From NCBI GenBank assembly GCA_963695805.1, contig CAVOHV010000006.1:124001-188000 (forward strand): a stretch of 64,000 bases of DNA, given 5' to 3'. How positions within the stretch are numbered: the stretch's first letter is position 1; every line of letters begins with the position of its first letter. The notes beneath the pieces are model-generated. The model was not told the origin of the DNA. It did no database searches and saw only the letters and a list, made by a program, of their open reading frames with translations. The stretch is from DASUPK01 sp963695805. GTDB taxonomy: Bacteria > Actinomycetota > Thermoleophilia > Solirubrobacterales > 70-9. Positions 42,929 to 51,489 of the stretch are shown piece by piece. A program made the position numbers and the translations under genes.

Positions 42929-43639
42929 ATGGAGATCAACTACATCGGCCACTCGACCGTGGAGCTGGTGGACGGCAACACCCGCGTATTGATTGATCCC
43001 TTCCTGGCGCCGAACAATCCGGCCGCCAAGGTCTCCGCGGACGACGTGCATCCCACCCATGTCGTCATCACGCACGCCCACCAGGATCACTTCGCCGACG
43101 CGGTCGCGGTCGGCAAGCGGACCCGGGCCTCCTTCGTGACGATCTCCGAGCTCGCCAACGTGCTCGATGAGCAGGGCATCGAGAACTTCACCGACCCCAA
43201 CCTGGGTGGGACTGTCGAGTTCGACTGGGGCTGGGTCAAGCTCGTGCAGGCCTTCCACACCAGCACCGTCCCGGTGGGCGACCGGCCCTTCAGCCCAGAC
43301 ACCGGGATCGTGATCGGCGCCGCTGCGGGCGCGGTCATCAAGATCGGCGGCAAGACGCTCTACCACCTGGGCGACACGGCGCTCTTCGGCGACCTGCGGC
43401 TGATCGCCGAGCGCACGCCGGTGGACGTCGCCTTCATCCCGATCGGCGGCCACTACACGATGGATCGCCACGACGCGGTGGTCGCCGCGGACTTCATCGG
43501 CGCCGAGACCGTGATCCCGATCCACTACAACACCTTCCCGACGATCGAGACCGACGCCGAGGCGTTCAAGTCCGACGTCGAGTCGCAGACCAAGTCGAAG
43601 GTGGCGGTGCTGGCGCCGGGCGAGTCCCTGACCGTCTGA
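42929..43639 (+). CDS. UPF0173-type metallo-beta-lactamase-fold hydrolase
   Basis: 236 residues from ATG 42929 with a good AAGGAGG. The metal-binding signature is VVITHAHQDHFADAVAV, with further His/Asp ligands in YHLGDTALFGDLRLIAE, IPIGGHYTMDRHDAVVA and IPIHYNTFPTIE. This matches the UPF0173 (YtkL) family of metal-dependent hydrolases; the physiological substrate is unknown. It is the last gene of the coupled run from the O-methyltransferase. Confidence 0.92.
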   Translation: MEINYIGHSTVELVDGNTRVLIDPFLAPNNPAAKVSADDVHPTHVVITHAHQDHFADAVAVGKRTRASFVTISELANVLDEQGIENFTDPNLGGTVEFDWGWVKLVQAFHTSTVPVGDRPFSPDTGIVIGAAAGAVIKIGGKTLYHLGDTALFGDLRLIAERTPVDVAFIPIGGHYTMDRHDAVVAADFIGAETVIPIHYNTFPTIETDAEAFKSDVESQTKSKVAVLAPGESLTV

Positions 43640-43665
43640 GCGCCGGAGCCGTGATCGACTGAAAA

Positions 43666-43681
43666 CTGGCTGGCCAGCCAG
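43666..43681. promoter_or_regulatory. perfect 16-bp palindrome upstream of the R2-like gene
   Basis: CTGGCTGGCCAGCCAG is fully self-complementary. It lies ~50 bases before the GTG start, with a TAGGCT -10-like box nine bases downstream (43691-43696). A repressor site covering the -35 region is a reasonable reading. Confidence 0.5.
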
Positions 43682-43732
43682 GATCTTCGCTAGGCTGCGC
43701 GACAGGGAAGCAGTCAATGAGAGGAGAGGCCC

Positions 43733-44668
43733 GTGGAGCCAGTTGAGGCGAAGGACGCGACGCAGTCCGGCCCGTCGAGGACGCAGCGGGAAGACTTCCG
43801 CGCCACCTCGGACCCCGCCCTCCAGCAGGGGGACCGCAGCGACGTCAAGCTCCTCGACTACACCCAGCTCTACAACCTCTGGGAGAAGCAGCAGTGGAAG
43901 ACCCAAGACCTCGACTTCTCCAAGGACAAGGTCGACTGGCACGAGCGCATTCCCCCGGATGAGCGCTTCCAGCGCATGTACGGGCTCTCGAGCTTCTTCA
44001 TCGGCGAGCAGAAGGTCGCCGACGAGCTCGGCCCGATCATGCGCGCCTGCCCGACCGAGGCCCAGCGGATCTTCCTCTGCACCCAGATCGCCGACGAGGC
44101 CCGCCACGTCCGCTTCTTCGACCGCTTCTTCAGCGAGGTCGGGGTACTCGAGGGCGCCGATGAGCTGCCGCAGCGGCTCGAGGCGCTCGATCAGCACCTC
44201 AACGACTCGTTCCGGACGCTCTTCGACGACCTGCTGAAGAGCCGCGTCGACCGCCTGGCGCGGGAGCCGGAGGACCGTGATGCGCTGGTCGAGGCCATCA
44301 CGCTCTACCACATGGTGATCGAGGGAATGCTCGCCCTCACCGGGCAGCACTTCATCATCGAGTACAACGAGCGCATCGGGACGCTGCCGGCGTTCGTCGA
44401 GGGGTTCTCCAACGTCGCCCGCGACGAGCACCGCCATATCGCCTTCGGCGTCCGCTTCCTCACCGAGTGCGTCCGCGAGGACGACCACTACCGCGAGGTC
44501 ATCCAGAAGATGCTCGAGCAGTCACTGCCCGTCGCCGACGGAGTGATCGAGCCGCCCTGGCCCGAGGAGGAGGACAACACCGAGCTCTTCGGCGCGAGTC
44601 GCGAGGAGACCCACGCCTTTGCCGCTCAAGCGCTCAGCCGGCGCCTGAAGGTCATCGGGCTCGTCTAG
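43733..44668 (+). CDS. R2-like ferritin-fold protein (class I RNR beta-subunit-like)
   Basis: 311 residues from GTG 43733 (AGGAGAGG before it). The R2-type dinuclear metal ligands are present: E92 (SFFIGEQKVADEL), E122 and H125 (IADEARHVRFF), E197 (MVIEGMLALTGQHF), and E232 and H235 (RDEHRHIAFG). No nrdA is nearby, and no radical Tyr can be assigned from motifs, so it could be an RNR small subunit, an R2lox-type ligand-binding oxidase or another R2-like oxygenase. It is transcribed alone behind a palindromic operator candidate. Confidence 0.85.
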   Translation: MEPVEAKDATQSGPSRTQREDFRATSDPALQQGDRSDVKLLDYTQLYNLWEKQQWKTQDLDFSKDKVDWHERIPPDERFQRMYGLSSFFIGEQKVADELGPIMRACPTEAQRIFLCTQIADEARHVRFFDRFFSEVGVLEGADELPQRLEALDQHLNDSFRTLFDDLLKSRVDRLAREPEDRDALVEAITLYHMVIEGMLALTGQHFIIEYNERIGTLPAFVEGFSNVARDEHRHIAFGVRFLTECVREDDHYREVIQKMLEQSLPVADGVIEPPWPEEEDNTELFGASREETHAFAAQALSRRLKVIGLV

Positions 44669-44678
44669 GGATGCGGCC

Positions 44679-46406
44679 CTAGGGCCGCTTGGCGCGCTTC
44701 TTCGGCGTCGACTTCGTCGACGACTTGCCGGTCGACTTCTGCTTGCTCGTCGACTTGGGCTGCTGCTTCTTCAGCGGCACCGAGTAGACCGCCGCCGGGG
44801 GAGTGGTGGTGGTGGTCTGGTCGGCGCCGGTCGTCGCGCCGGTCGAACCGGTCGTGCAGGTGGTCGGCGCGCCAGGATCGGCGACCCCGTCGCCGTTCGC
44901 GTCGCAAGTGCTCGAGGGCTCGACGCCCGTGACGACCGGGGCCGTCTGCGGGGTGGTGCTGGGGCCCTTCGAATCCGTGTTGGCGATGCTGTTGCCCATG
45001 TGGCGCTTGCGCTTGTCGCCGAGTGGCAGGACGCTCGTCGCGGTGCCGCCGGTTGTCGCGGCCTCTGAGGGCTGCGGCGGAACGGTCACGGTCTCGGTCG
45101 GCTGCGGCGGAGTCGTGGCCGAGGGAGCACCCGCGGCGGCCTCGGTCGGGGGAGGCGTGACCGGGACCGGCTGAGCGGTCACCGGGGTGACGGCTGGAGG
45201 CTTCTGGACGGCGGTGCGCTCCTTGGCCTGTGGCCTCTGGGAGGGCTCGGTGACGTGCTTGATCTCGGCGGCACCTCCGGCGAGGATCGCGGCGGTCGCG
45301 ATGCCTGCGGCGGCCTTGGTGCCGATCGCGGCGGCTGCACCGGTCGCTACGGCCCCGGCGCTACCCGCGGCGGCTCCGCCGGCTGCTGCAGCGCCGCCGA
45401 CAGCAGCACCGGTCATAGCCGTGCCACCCGCGGCGGCGGCACCCGCACCTGCGGCGCCGGCAGCTCCGGCTCCCGCGGCCCCTGCGCCGGCGGCTCCTGC
45501 TCCCGCGGCGCCTGCGCCGGCGCCTGCTGCGCCTGCGCCCGCTGCGCCCCCGCCACCGGCACCGGCCGCTGCGCCGCCACCGCCACCGCCGAACAGGCCG
45601 CTGACCTTGGCGAGCAGGGCGCCCTTGAGGATGAGCAACGGGCCCGCCGGGAAGATCGCGGCGAGCGCCTTGGTGTCAGAGCGAAGCTGGGTGCGGAAGG
45701 CGCGACAGGCGTCACAGCCCTTGATGTGGCGGCGGGCCGGCCCGCCGACCTTGGCGAGCCCCTCGGCGGCCTCGGCGAGTTCGATGCGGACCTCGTCGCA
45801 GGTGAGCTGGCGCGACTGGCTCGACTCTGCGAGCGCGATCCGCGCGCGGACGAGGAGGCTCTTCACGCCCGGGACGGTGGTGTCCATCGCCTTGGCGATC
45901 TCCTCATAGCTCATCGCGTCGATCTCGCGGAGCAGCAGCGCCGAGCGCTGGGTCTCGGGGAGCTCGCCGACGTCGGCGAGCAGACTGTGGAACTCCTCCC
46001 GGTTCTGGACGCGCTCGTGGGTAGTCACCCCGTTCATGTGGGGGTGGGTGTCCATGGTGTCCTGGCCGTCCGCGGTCGGCTTTCGAAGGTGGTTGAGGCA
46101 GCGGTTCCGGGCGATCCGGTAGAGCCAGGGACGGACGGCGATCGGGCGCTCATCGGCGACCATCGCCTTGTAGGCGGCCACGAAGACCTCCTGAAGGACG
46201 TCCTCCGCATCCTCGGTGGAGCGGAGCATCTGGCGGCAGAAGCCGAGGAGGCGGGCCTGGTAGCGCTCGACGAGGGTGTCGAAGGCGTGTTCGTGGCCCC
46301 TGCGGGTGAGGGCGACGAGCTTCTCGTCCTCCTGGAAGCGGAGGAGCGGCGAGCGCCGGGCGAACAGCCCGCGTCGCTGGGCGTGTGTGAGCGTTGAGGC
46401 TTCCAA
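44679..46406 (-). CDS. ECF sigma factor fused to a ZAS-like zinc domain with an Ala/Gly-rich tail
   Basis: 575 residues; the likely start is TTG 46406 and the SD is poor. Residues ~35-110 are sigma region 2 (HEHAFDTLVERYQARLLGFC, EDAEDVLQEVFVAAYKAM) and ~140-192 are region 4 (LLLREIDAMSYEEIAKAMDT). C203, H227, C231 and C234 then make a zinc-binding anti-sigma motif. An Ala/Gly-rich stretch (~255-385) has at least one hydrophobic segment that could span the membrane. The end holds a calcium-loop-like DANGDGVAD (~502-510) and a Lys/Ser/Thr tail. This is a single-chain sigma/anti-sigma sensor candidate. Confidence 0.82.
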   Translation of the reverse strand: MEASTLTHAQRRGLFARRSPLLRFQEDEKLVALTRRGHEHAFDTLVERYQARLLGFCRQMLRSTEDAEDVLQEVFVAAYKAMVADERPIAVRPWLYRIARNRCLNHLRKPTADGQDTMDTHPHMNGVTTHERVQNREEFHSLLADVGELPETQRSALLLREIDAMSYEEIAKAMDTTVPGVKSLLVRARIALAESSQSRQLTCDEVRIELAEAAEGLAKVGGPARRHIKGCDACRAFRTQLRSDTKALAAIFPAGPLLILKGALLAKVSGLFGGGGGGAAAGAGGGGAAGAGAAGAGAGAAGAGAAGAGAAGAGAAGAAGAGAAAAGGTAMTGAAVGGAAAAGGAAAGSAGAVATGAAAAIGTKAAAGIATAAILAGGAAEIKHVTEPSQRPQAKERTAVQKPPAVTPVTAQPVPVTPPPTEAAAGAPSATTPPQPTETVTVPPQPSEAATTGGTATSVLPLGDKRKRHMGNSIANTDSKGPSTTPQTAPVVTGVEPSSTCDANGDGVADPGAPTTCTTGSTGATTGADQTTTTTPPAAVYSVPLKKQQPKSTSKQKSTGKSSTKSTPKKRAKRP

Positions 46407-46593
46407 AAGGGCGGGTGGCGAGGGGGGAAGCTGCTCTCCCTGCCTAGACGGAACACCGTAGCAGCGGTTCGGTTGCGCCTCGCGGCTACTTAATCCCGGG
46501 GAAATCTGGCGCTCATTCCGCCGATTCCCGGGCTATTTGCGGGGATTTACTCCTCTCTCGACAGCGATTCTCGGGGATGGGCCTAAGGCTCGC

Positions 46594-48096
46594 TTAAGCG
46601 GCCTGCCGGAGCTCGGCCTCGGCCTCGATGCCGACCGGAGCTCCCTCCTCGATCTCCGCCTCGACCTCGTGTTGGGTCGGGGGGCGCAGGACCAGCAGCG
46701 CAATCAGGGCGCCCATCGCCGCGGCGCCGGCGGCGATCAGGAAGGCGAGGTGGTACCCGCCGCTGAGGGCCGTGGTCACCGAATCGCCGGCGGACTCGAG
46801 GGCGTTGGTCCGGTCGGTTGCGATCGAGCCGAGAGCGGCGAGCCCGACCGCGGCCGAGAGCTGGATCGAGACCTGGATGGTCCCGGAGGCGAGGCCGGCG
46901 TCGGCGGCAGGGACATCTTCGAGCGCCATCATCATCAGCGGCGGGTTGGCGGCCCCGAACCCGATGCCCAGCAGGGCGAGTCCGGCGAACATCACGGGGA
47001 AGTACGAGGTGTGCTCTCCGGCCTGCGAGAAGATCAGCAGACCGGCGGCGCCGCTCACGATCCCGGCGACCAGGGTCCGCTTGGGCCCGAACCGCGTAAC
47101 GAGACGCGCCGAGATCCCGGCGGACATCGCCGCGAGAGCGACGCTCATCGCCAGGAAGGCGAGGCCGATCTGAACGGCGTCGAAGCCGCGCACGTGCTCG
47201 AGGAAGAGCGCACCGAGGAAGAAGGTGGAGAAGGCGCCGGTCACCAGGAAGCCGCGGACCAGGTTCGAAGCGACGAGGCTGCGCTCGCTCAGGATGCGCA
47301 GGGGCATGATCGGGTTCGAGACGCGGGCCTCGAAGGCAACGAAGGCGGCCAACAGGGCCAGCGAGGCTCCGGCGAGCGCCAGCGTCCTGCCGCCGGTCCA
47401 ACCCCACTCCGGAATCTTGATCAGGGCGTAGATGCCGACGATCGAGGCACCGGTGATCAGTACTGAGCCCAGCCAGTCGATTCCCTTGGAGACGCCGAGT
47501 CCCTCGTTCTCGACGATCAGCCGGCGACCGAAGTAGAACGCGGCCGCGCCGATCGGCAGGTTGACGAAGAAGATCCAGTGCCAGTTGATCGCCTGGGTCA
47601 GGACCCCGCCGAGCAGCAGCCCGAGTGAGGCGCCACCCGCCACCACGAACGTGTACGCGCTCATCGCTTTGGCGCGTTCACCCGCCTCGGGAAACTCGAC
47701 GGCGATGATCGCGACCACCACCGCCGAGGTGAGCGCGGCGGCGGCTCCCTGTAGGAATCGCGCCCCGATCAGCATCGCGTCGGTCTGCGCCAGGCCACAG
47801 ATCATCGAAGCCACGACGAAGGACGCGAGACCGATGAGGAAGATCCGCTTGCGGCCGAAGAGGTCGCCGAGCCGCCCGGCGAGCAGGAGCAGGCTGCCGA
47901 AGGTGATCAGGTAGCCGTCGATCACCCAGGTGAGGTTCGACTGACTGAAGTGGAGGTCTCGCTGGATCGAGGGGAGGGCGACGTTGACGATCGTCGTGTC
48001 GAGCACGATCATCAGCTGCCCGAGGCAGACGACGAAGAGCGCAATCCACCTTGTGCGATCGCTGCGAGCCGTTACTCTTTGGTTAGTAGCCTCCAC
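46594..48096 (-). CDS. MFS drug-efflux transporter (DHA2/EmrB type)
   Basis: 500 residues from GTG 48096; the frame continues upstream over the divergent regulator but without coding character. About 14 TM helices. Motifs: LGQLMIVLDTTIVNVALPSI (DHA2 motif D1), LLAGRLGDLFGRKRIFLIGL (motif A) and VVAGGASLGLLLGGVLTQA (motif C type). It should export drugs or toxic metabolites using the proton gradient. It is divergent from a MarR regulator with a palindrome between them, the usual inducible-efflux arrangement. Confidence 0.93.
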   Translation of the reverse strand: MEATNQRVTARSDRTRWIALFVVCLGQLMIVLDTTIVNVALPSIQRDLHFSQSNLTWVIDGYLITFGSLLLLAGRLGDLFGRKRIFLIGLASFVVASMICGLAQTDAMLIGARFLQGAAAALTSAVVVAIIAVEFPEAGERAKAMSAYTFVVAGGASLGLLLGGVLTQAINWHWIFFVNLPIGAAAFYFGRRLIVENEGLGVSKGIDWLGSVLITGASIVGIYALIKIPEWGWTGGRTLALAGASLALLAAFVAFEARVSNPIMPLRILSERSLVASNLVRGFLVTGAFSTFFLGALFLEHVRGFDAVQIGLAFLAMSVALAAMSAGISARLVTRFGPKRTLVAGIVSGAAGLLIFSQAGEHTSYFPVMFAGLALLGIGFGAANPPLMMMALEDVPAADAGLASGTIQVSIQLSAAVGLAALGSIATDRTNALESAGDSVTTALSGGYHLAFLIAAGAAAMGALIALLVLRPPTQHEVEAEIEEGAPVGIEAEAELRQAA

Positions 48097-48104
48097 GAGG
48101 ATCG

Positions 48105-48119
48105 TCACTATAGCAGTGA
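48105..48119. promoter_or_regulatory. palindrome between MFS and MarR genes (operator candidate)
   Basis: TCACT-ATAGC-AGTGA sits in the AT-richer divergent region, nine bases upstream of the MFS GTG and ~55 bases before the MarR ATG. It is a natural site for MarR binding. Inferred role. Confidence 0.5.
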
Positions 48120-48171
48120 TAATCACCGAATCAAGGATGATTGTTGAAATGGGGCTACGATTGGGAGAGAG

Positions 48172-48606
48172 ATGACCACGCAAGCACCATCCGTCGCGGG
48201 AACCATGAACCTGCTGACGCGCCTCTCCCGCGTCACCTATCGCAGCGCCACCCCCGAGCTGCTCGGCGTGAAGCTGAAGGAGTTCGTCGCGCTCACCTAC
48301 CTGCGCGAGAGCACCCGCGCCACCCAGCAGAAGCTCGCCAAGACGCTGATGCTGGACGCGAACAACTGCGTGATCCTCCTCAACGGCCTCGAGGAGAACG
48401 GGCTGATCGAGCGTGTCCGCGACCCTGAGGACCGGCGCCGCCACATCGTCGCGATCACCCCGAAGGGCCACAAGGCCCTCGAGAAGGCGGAGCACGAGCT
48501 CGAGACCGTGGAGGACGACGTGCTGGGCAACCTGAGCCAGGACAAGCGCAACGAGCTGCGCGAGCTCTTAGCGAAGGCGCTCGAGGACCACTCGCTCGCG
48601 ATCTAG
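48172..48606 (+). CDS. MarR-family transcriptional regulator
   Basis: A 144-residue winged-helix regulator: KLKEFVALTYLRESTRATQQ, KLAKTLMLDANNCVILLNGL (recognition helix), LEENGLIERVRDPEDRRRHI (wing with the DxRxR motif) and AITPKGHKALEKAEHELETV. It most likely represses the divergent MFS efflux gene and itself. ATG 48172 has GGGAGAGAG upstream. Confidence 0.93.
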   Translation: MTTQAPSVAGTMNLLTRLSRVTYRSATPELLGVKLKEFVALTYLRESTRATQQKLAKTLMLDANNCVILLNGLEENGLIERVRDPEDRRRHIVAITPKGHKALEKAEHELETVEDDVLGNLSQDKRNELRELLAKALEDHSLAI

Positions 48607-48646
48607 CCGGTCGGGCGAAGCTGGACCTCGGCGCGAAGTTCGTCCT

Positions 48647-48730
48647 GCCGGGGTGGCCAAACTGGTCTAGGCAGCGGACTTAAAATCCGTGGCCCTTCAG
48701 GGCATGTGGGTTCGAATCCCACCCCCGGCA
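48647..48730 (+). tRNA. tRNA-Leu (anticodon UAA)
   Basis: A class II tRNA with acceptor GCCGGGG/CCCCGGC and discriminator A. The anticodon stem is GCGGA/TCCGT with loop CTTAAAA (anticodon TAA), a long variable arm (GGCCC-TTCA-GGGC) follows, and the T-arm is GTGGG-TTCGAAT-CCCAC. CCA is not encoded (the sequence continues CTA). Confidence 0.95.
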
Positions 48731-48735
48731 CTACT

Positions 48736-49062
48736 TCAAGAGGTTCTCCATCGAGACTGGTCCTCGAGTCGGGCCTCCACCGAGCGGACCTTGTCGGCGA
48801 GCGACTGCTCCTTGTCGCGGCGCTCGTCCAGCTTCAGCACCGTGTAGACGCGGGGGAGTCCCATCTCGAAGGGGACACGGTGGAGCTCGGCGACGACGGC
48901 GAGGATGTCCTCCGTCGATCCCTCCAGGTCGGTCCCCATCGCATGCAGCTCGTAGCGGACGCGGTCCTGGGCGGCGAGCCGGCGCTGGATCTCGGCGATG
49001 TACTCGCCGGCGCTCGGGTCCGAGCGGCCGAGGCCGATAACCGTCAACTCTGCTGTGGCCAT
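48736..49062 (-). CDS. MTH1187/YkoF-type (thiamine-binding-like) protein
   Basis: 108 residues from ATG 49062; the longer open frame upstream belongs to the strand opposite the SDR gene. Pattern: TAELTVIGLGRSDPSAGEYI, ALHRV-type VAELHRVPFEMGLPRVYTVL, and LDERRDKEQSLADKVRSVEA. It matches the small ferredoxin-like MTH1187 family, members of which bind thiamine-like ligands. The ligand here is unknown. The gene ends six bases from tRNA-Leu and is divergent from the SDR gene. Confidence 0.82.
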   Translation of the reverse strand: MATAELTVIGLGRSDPSAGEYIAEIQRRLAAQDRVRYELHAMGTDLEGSTEDILAVVAELHRVPFEMGLPRVYTVLKLDERRDKEQSLADKVRSVEARLEDQSRWRTS

Positions 49063-49083
49063 AGCTGAAGTATCGTCGGAGAA

Positions 49084-49722
49084 GTGAACGTCGTCATCGT
49101 CGGTGGCCACGGCAAGATAGGGCTGCGGCTTGTGAAGCTCCTCGCTGACCGCGGTGACAGCCCGCGGGGAATCATCCGCAAGACCGAGCAGGCGCACGAC
49201 CTCGAGGAGATCGGGGCGGAGCCGATCGTCCTCGATATCGAGAACGTCGACGACATCTCCGACGCGCTGGCGGGCGCCGACGCCGTCGTCTTCGCCGCCG
49301 GCGCGGGGCCGGGGAGCGGGCCGGCTCGCAAGCGGACAGTGGACTACGGCGGCGCAGTGAAGCTCGCGGAGGGCTGCATCGTGAAGGGCATTCGCCGCTA
49401 CGTGATGGTCAGCTCGATCGGGTCGAACCGGCCGGAGACCTGGTCTGATCAGATGCAGCCCTACTACGAGGCGAAAGCCGAGGCCGACAAGTTCGTCATT
49501 GAAGCCGACCTCGACTACACGATCATTCGGCCTGGAGGGCTCACCGACGACCCCGGGACCGGCAAGGTGCAGATTGCCGAGAGGGTCGACCACGGCAGCG
49601 TCACCCGGGACGACGTCGCCGCGGTGATCGCCGAATGCCTGGTCGCCGACAACACAATCGGCAAGGCCTTCGACCTGCTCAACGACGGCACGCCCGTTTC
49701 TGAAGCAGTTCGCGCTCTTTAA
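49084..49722 (+). CDS. NAD(P)-binding atypical short-chain dehydrogenase (NmrA/YwnB-like)
   Basis: A 212-residue Rossmann protein from GTG 49084: VVIVGGHGKIGLRLVKLLAD (GGxGxxG dinucleotide site), DALAGADAVVFAAGAGPG, and RRYVMVSSIGSNRPETWSDQ with the ending YTIIRPGGLTDDPGTGK. It resembles NAD(P)H-binding atypical SDRs of the YwnB/SDR_a5 type. Substrate unknown. A hairpin at 49732-49750 follows. Confidence 0.88.
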   Translation: MNVVIVGGHGKIGLRLVKLLADRGDSPRGIIRKTEQAHDLEEIGAEPIVLDIENVDDISDALAGADAVVFAAGAGPGSGPARKRTVDYGGAVKLAEGCIVKGIRRYVMVSSIGSNRPETWSDQMQPYYEAKAEADKFVIEADLDYTIIRPGGLTDDPGTGKVQIAERVDHGSVTRDDVAAVIAECLVADNTIGKAFDLLNDGTPVSEAVRAL

Positions 49723-49731
49723 GCCGCGCGA

Positions 49732-49750
49732 GGACCCGCTCTGAGGGTCC
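49732..49750 (+). terminator. hairpin after the SDR gene
   Basis: GGACCC and GGGTCC arms around seven bases, ten bases after the SDR stop. There is no T-run. It probably separates the SDR and cyclase transcripts. Confidence 0.4.
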
Positions 49751-49769
49751 GTGGGGCTGGTCCGGGACA

Positions 49770-51482
49770 ATGAGCAGCAGACCCATGTCTCATCCGCACC
49801 CCCTCACCTGGCTATATCGGAAGCTCGGGCCGCGCTACCCGGCCGCGTTCATTACGGTCGAGCTGCAGACCGCTTTCCTGGTGGCGAGCGGCGCGGTCGC
49901 GCTGTTCAGCTTCTACTACTCGGTCTCCAGTGGCGACTTCCTGACGATTCTCGCCGTCACCCTGGGGCTTACGGCGATCGGTATCGGCTTCGTGCTAGTG
50001 AGGGTGATGAGGCGGCTGCGACCGCTGCAGGAGTGGCTCACCGGCGCGCGCTCCTCGCAGGAGACGGTGAGGGCTTGGCACGCGGCGGTGGATCTTCCGA
50101 TCGAGATGGTCCGGCGGGACTTCTGGGTCCCGTTCGTGGTCACCGTGGTCACCGTCGTCGCGGCGATGGCGATCCTCGGGCTCACCTGGATTGCCTTCTT
50201 CCCGATCGTGATCGCGGCGCTGCTCGTCACCGCGTACGCCGGCACGCTGCACTACCTGGCGCTCGAGTTGGCGATGCGGCCGATTCTCTTCGACATAAAC
50301 TCGGCGCTCGACCGACCTGTGCGGATTGACCGCCCGGTGGTGCCGCTGCGGGTGAAGCTGCTCGGCTCGCTGCCGCTGATCAACGTGATCACAGGCCTCG
50401 TCGTCGCAGCGCTGACCTCGAATGGCGGCGGCACCGGCGCGCTCACGGTCGCCGTGCTGGTCGCGCTGTTCGTCTCCTTCACGATCAGCTTCGAGCTCAC
50501 CGTCCTGCTGACGCGCTCGATCCTGCGGCCGATCGAGGACCTCGAGGCCGCCACCGAGCGGATTCGCCAGGGCCGTTTCGACGAACACGTGCCGGTCACC
50601 ACCTCCGATGAGTTCGGCGAGCTTTCCTCGGCGTTCAACCAGATGGTCGACGGGCTGGCCGAGCGCGAGCGGCTGCGCGAAGCCTTCGGCACCTATCTCG
50701 ACGAGGAGGTCGCCCAGCACCTGATCTCCGAGGACTTCCAGCCCGGGGGAGAGGAGCTCGAGGTCTCGCTGGTCTTCGTCGACGTGCGCGATTTCACGGC
50801 GGCCGCGGCGGACGCCGACGCGCCCGAGGTGGTGGCGCGGCTCAACGAGCTCTTCGAGTGCATCGTGCCGATCGTCGCCCGCCACCGCGGCCATATCGAC
50901 CAGTTCATCGGCGACGCCGTGCTGGCCGTCTTCGGGGCGCCCGAGCGGATCCACCAGCACGCCGACCGCGCGGTGCAGTGCGCTGTGGAGCTGGCGCGGA
51001 CGATCAACAGCCGCCAGCCCGGAGGCTTTCAGGTGGGTGTCGGGGTTAATTCAGGGAGCGTCGTCGCGGGTTCGATCGGCGGCGCCGGGCGCCTCTCCTT
51101 CAGCGTGATCGGCGACGCCGTCAACCTCGCGGCCCGTGTCGAGTCCGCCACCCGCGAGACCCGCGACCCTGTGCTGATCACCGGGGAGACGCGCGCGCAG
51201 CTCTCCGAGACGATCGAGGTCGAGCCGCGCGGCGAGCGCGAGATTCGCGGCTACGACCGCCGGGTCGAGCTCTACGCGCCGATGATTCCGGTGGCCGTCG
51301 AGACCGGCCCGGGCTCCGAGGACGAGGATCCGCTCGGCGACCCGACCGCGGGTGGCCTGGGGCGGGCGCCGGTGCCCGGCGACGGGTTGGGTCGCCGCTC
51401 GCGACCCGGTCCGGGGGTGGGGCGCGCCGGTTTCCGCCAGGACGGCGGCCTCGGCAAGACGCACACGCTCCCGGGCTCCTGA
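49770..51482 (+). CDS. membrane class III adenylate/guanylate cyclase with HAMP domain
   Basis: 570 residues from ATG 49770. About six TM helices fill the first ~255 residues, then a HAMP linker (LRPIEDLEAATERIRQGRFD, ~255-310) and the cyclase domain (~320-500). Metal Asps are in VFVDVRDFTA and GDAVLAVFGAP, and the Asn/Arg pair in GDAVNLAARVESAT. The usual base-specifying Lys in the HIDKFIGD stretch is Gln here (HIDQFIGD), so the nucleotide preference is uncertain. A ~60-residue Gly/Pro-rich tail follows. It should turn a membrane signal into a cyclic nucleotide. Confidence 0.92.
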   Translation: MSSRPMSHPHPLTWLYRKLGPRYPAAFITVELQTAFLVASGAVALFSFYYSVSSGDFLTILAVTLGLTAIGIGFVLVRVMRRLRPLQEWLTGARSSQETVRAWHAAVDLPIEMVRRDFWVPFVVTVVTVVAAMAILGLTWIAFFPIVIAALLVTAYAGTLHYLALELAMRPILFDINSALDRPVRIDRPVVPLRVKLLGSLPLINVITGLVVAALTSNGGGTGALTVAVLVALFVSFTISFELTVLLTRSILRPIEDLEAATERIRQGRFDEHVPVTTSDEFGELSSAFNQMVDGLAERERLREAFGTYLDEEVAQHLISEDFQPGGEELEVSLVFVDVRDFTAAAADADAPEVVARLNELFECIVPIVARHRGHIDQFIGDAVLAVFGAPERIHQHADRAVQCAVELARTINSRQPGGFQVGVGVNSGSVVAGSIGGAGRLSFSVIGDAVNLAARVESATRETRDPVLITGETRAQLSETIEVEPRGEREIRGYDRRVELYAPMIPVAVETGPGSEDEDPLGDPTAGGLGRAPVPGDGLGRRSRPGPGVGRAGFRQDGGLGKTHTLPGS

Positions 51483-51489
51483 GGAAGGC

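Noticed and set aside
45400..45620. Possible tandem-repeat or CRISPR-like array
   Set aside because: The repetition is codon-level Gly/Ala coding (GCC/GCA/GGC) within the sigma-factor tail; there are no unique spacers.
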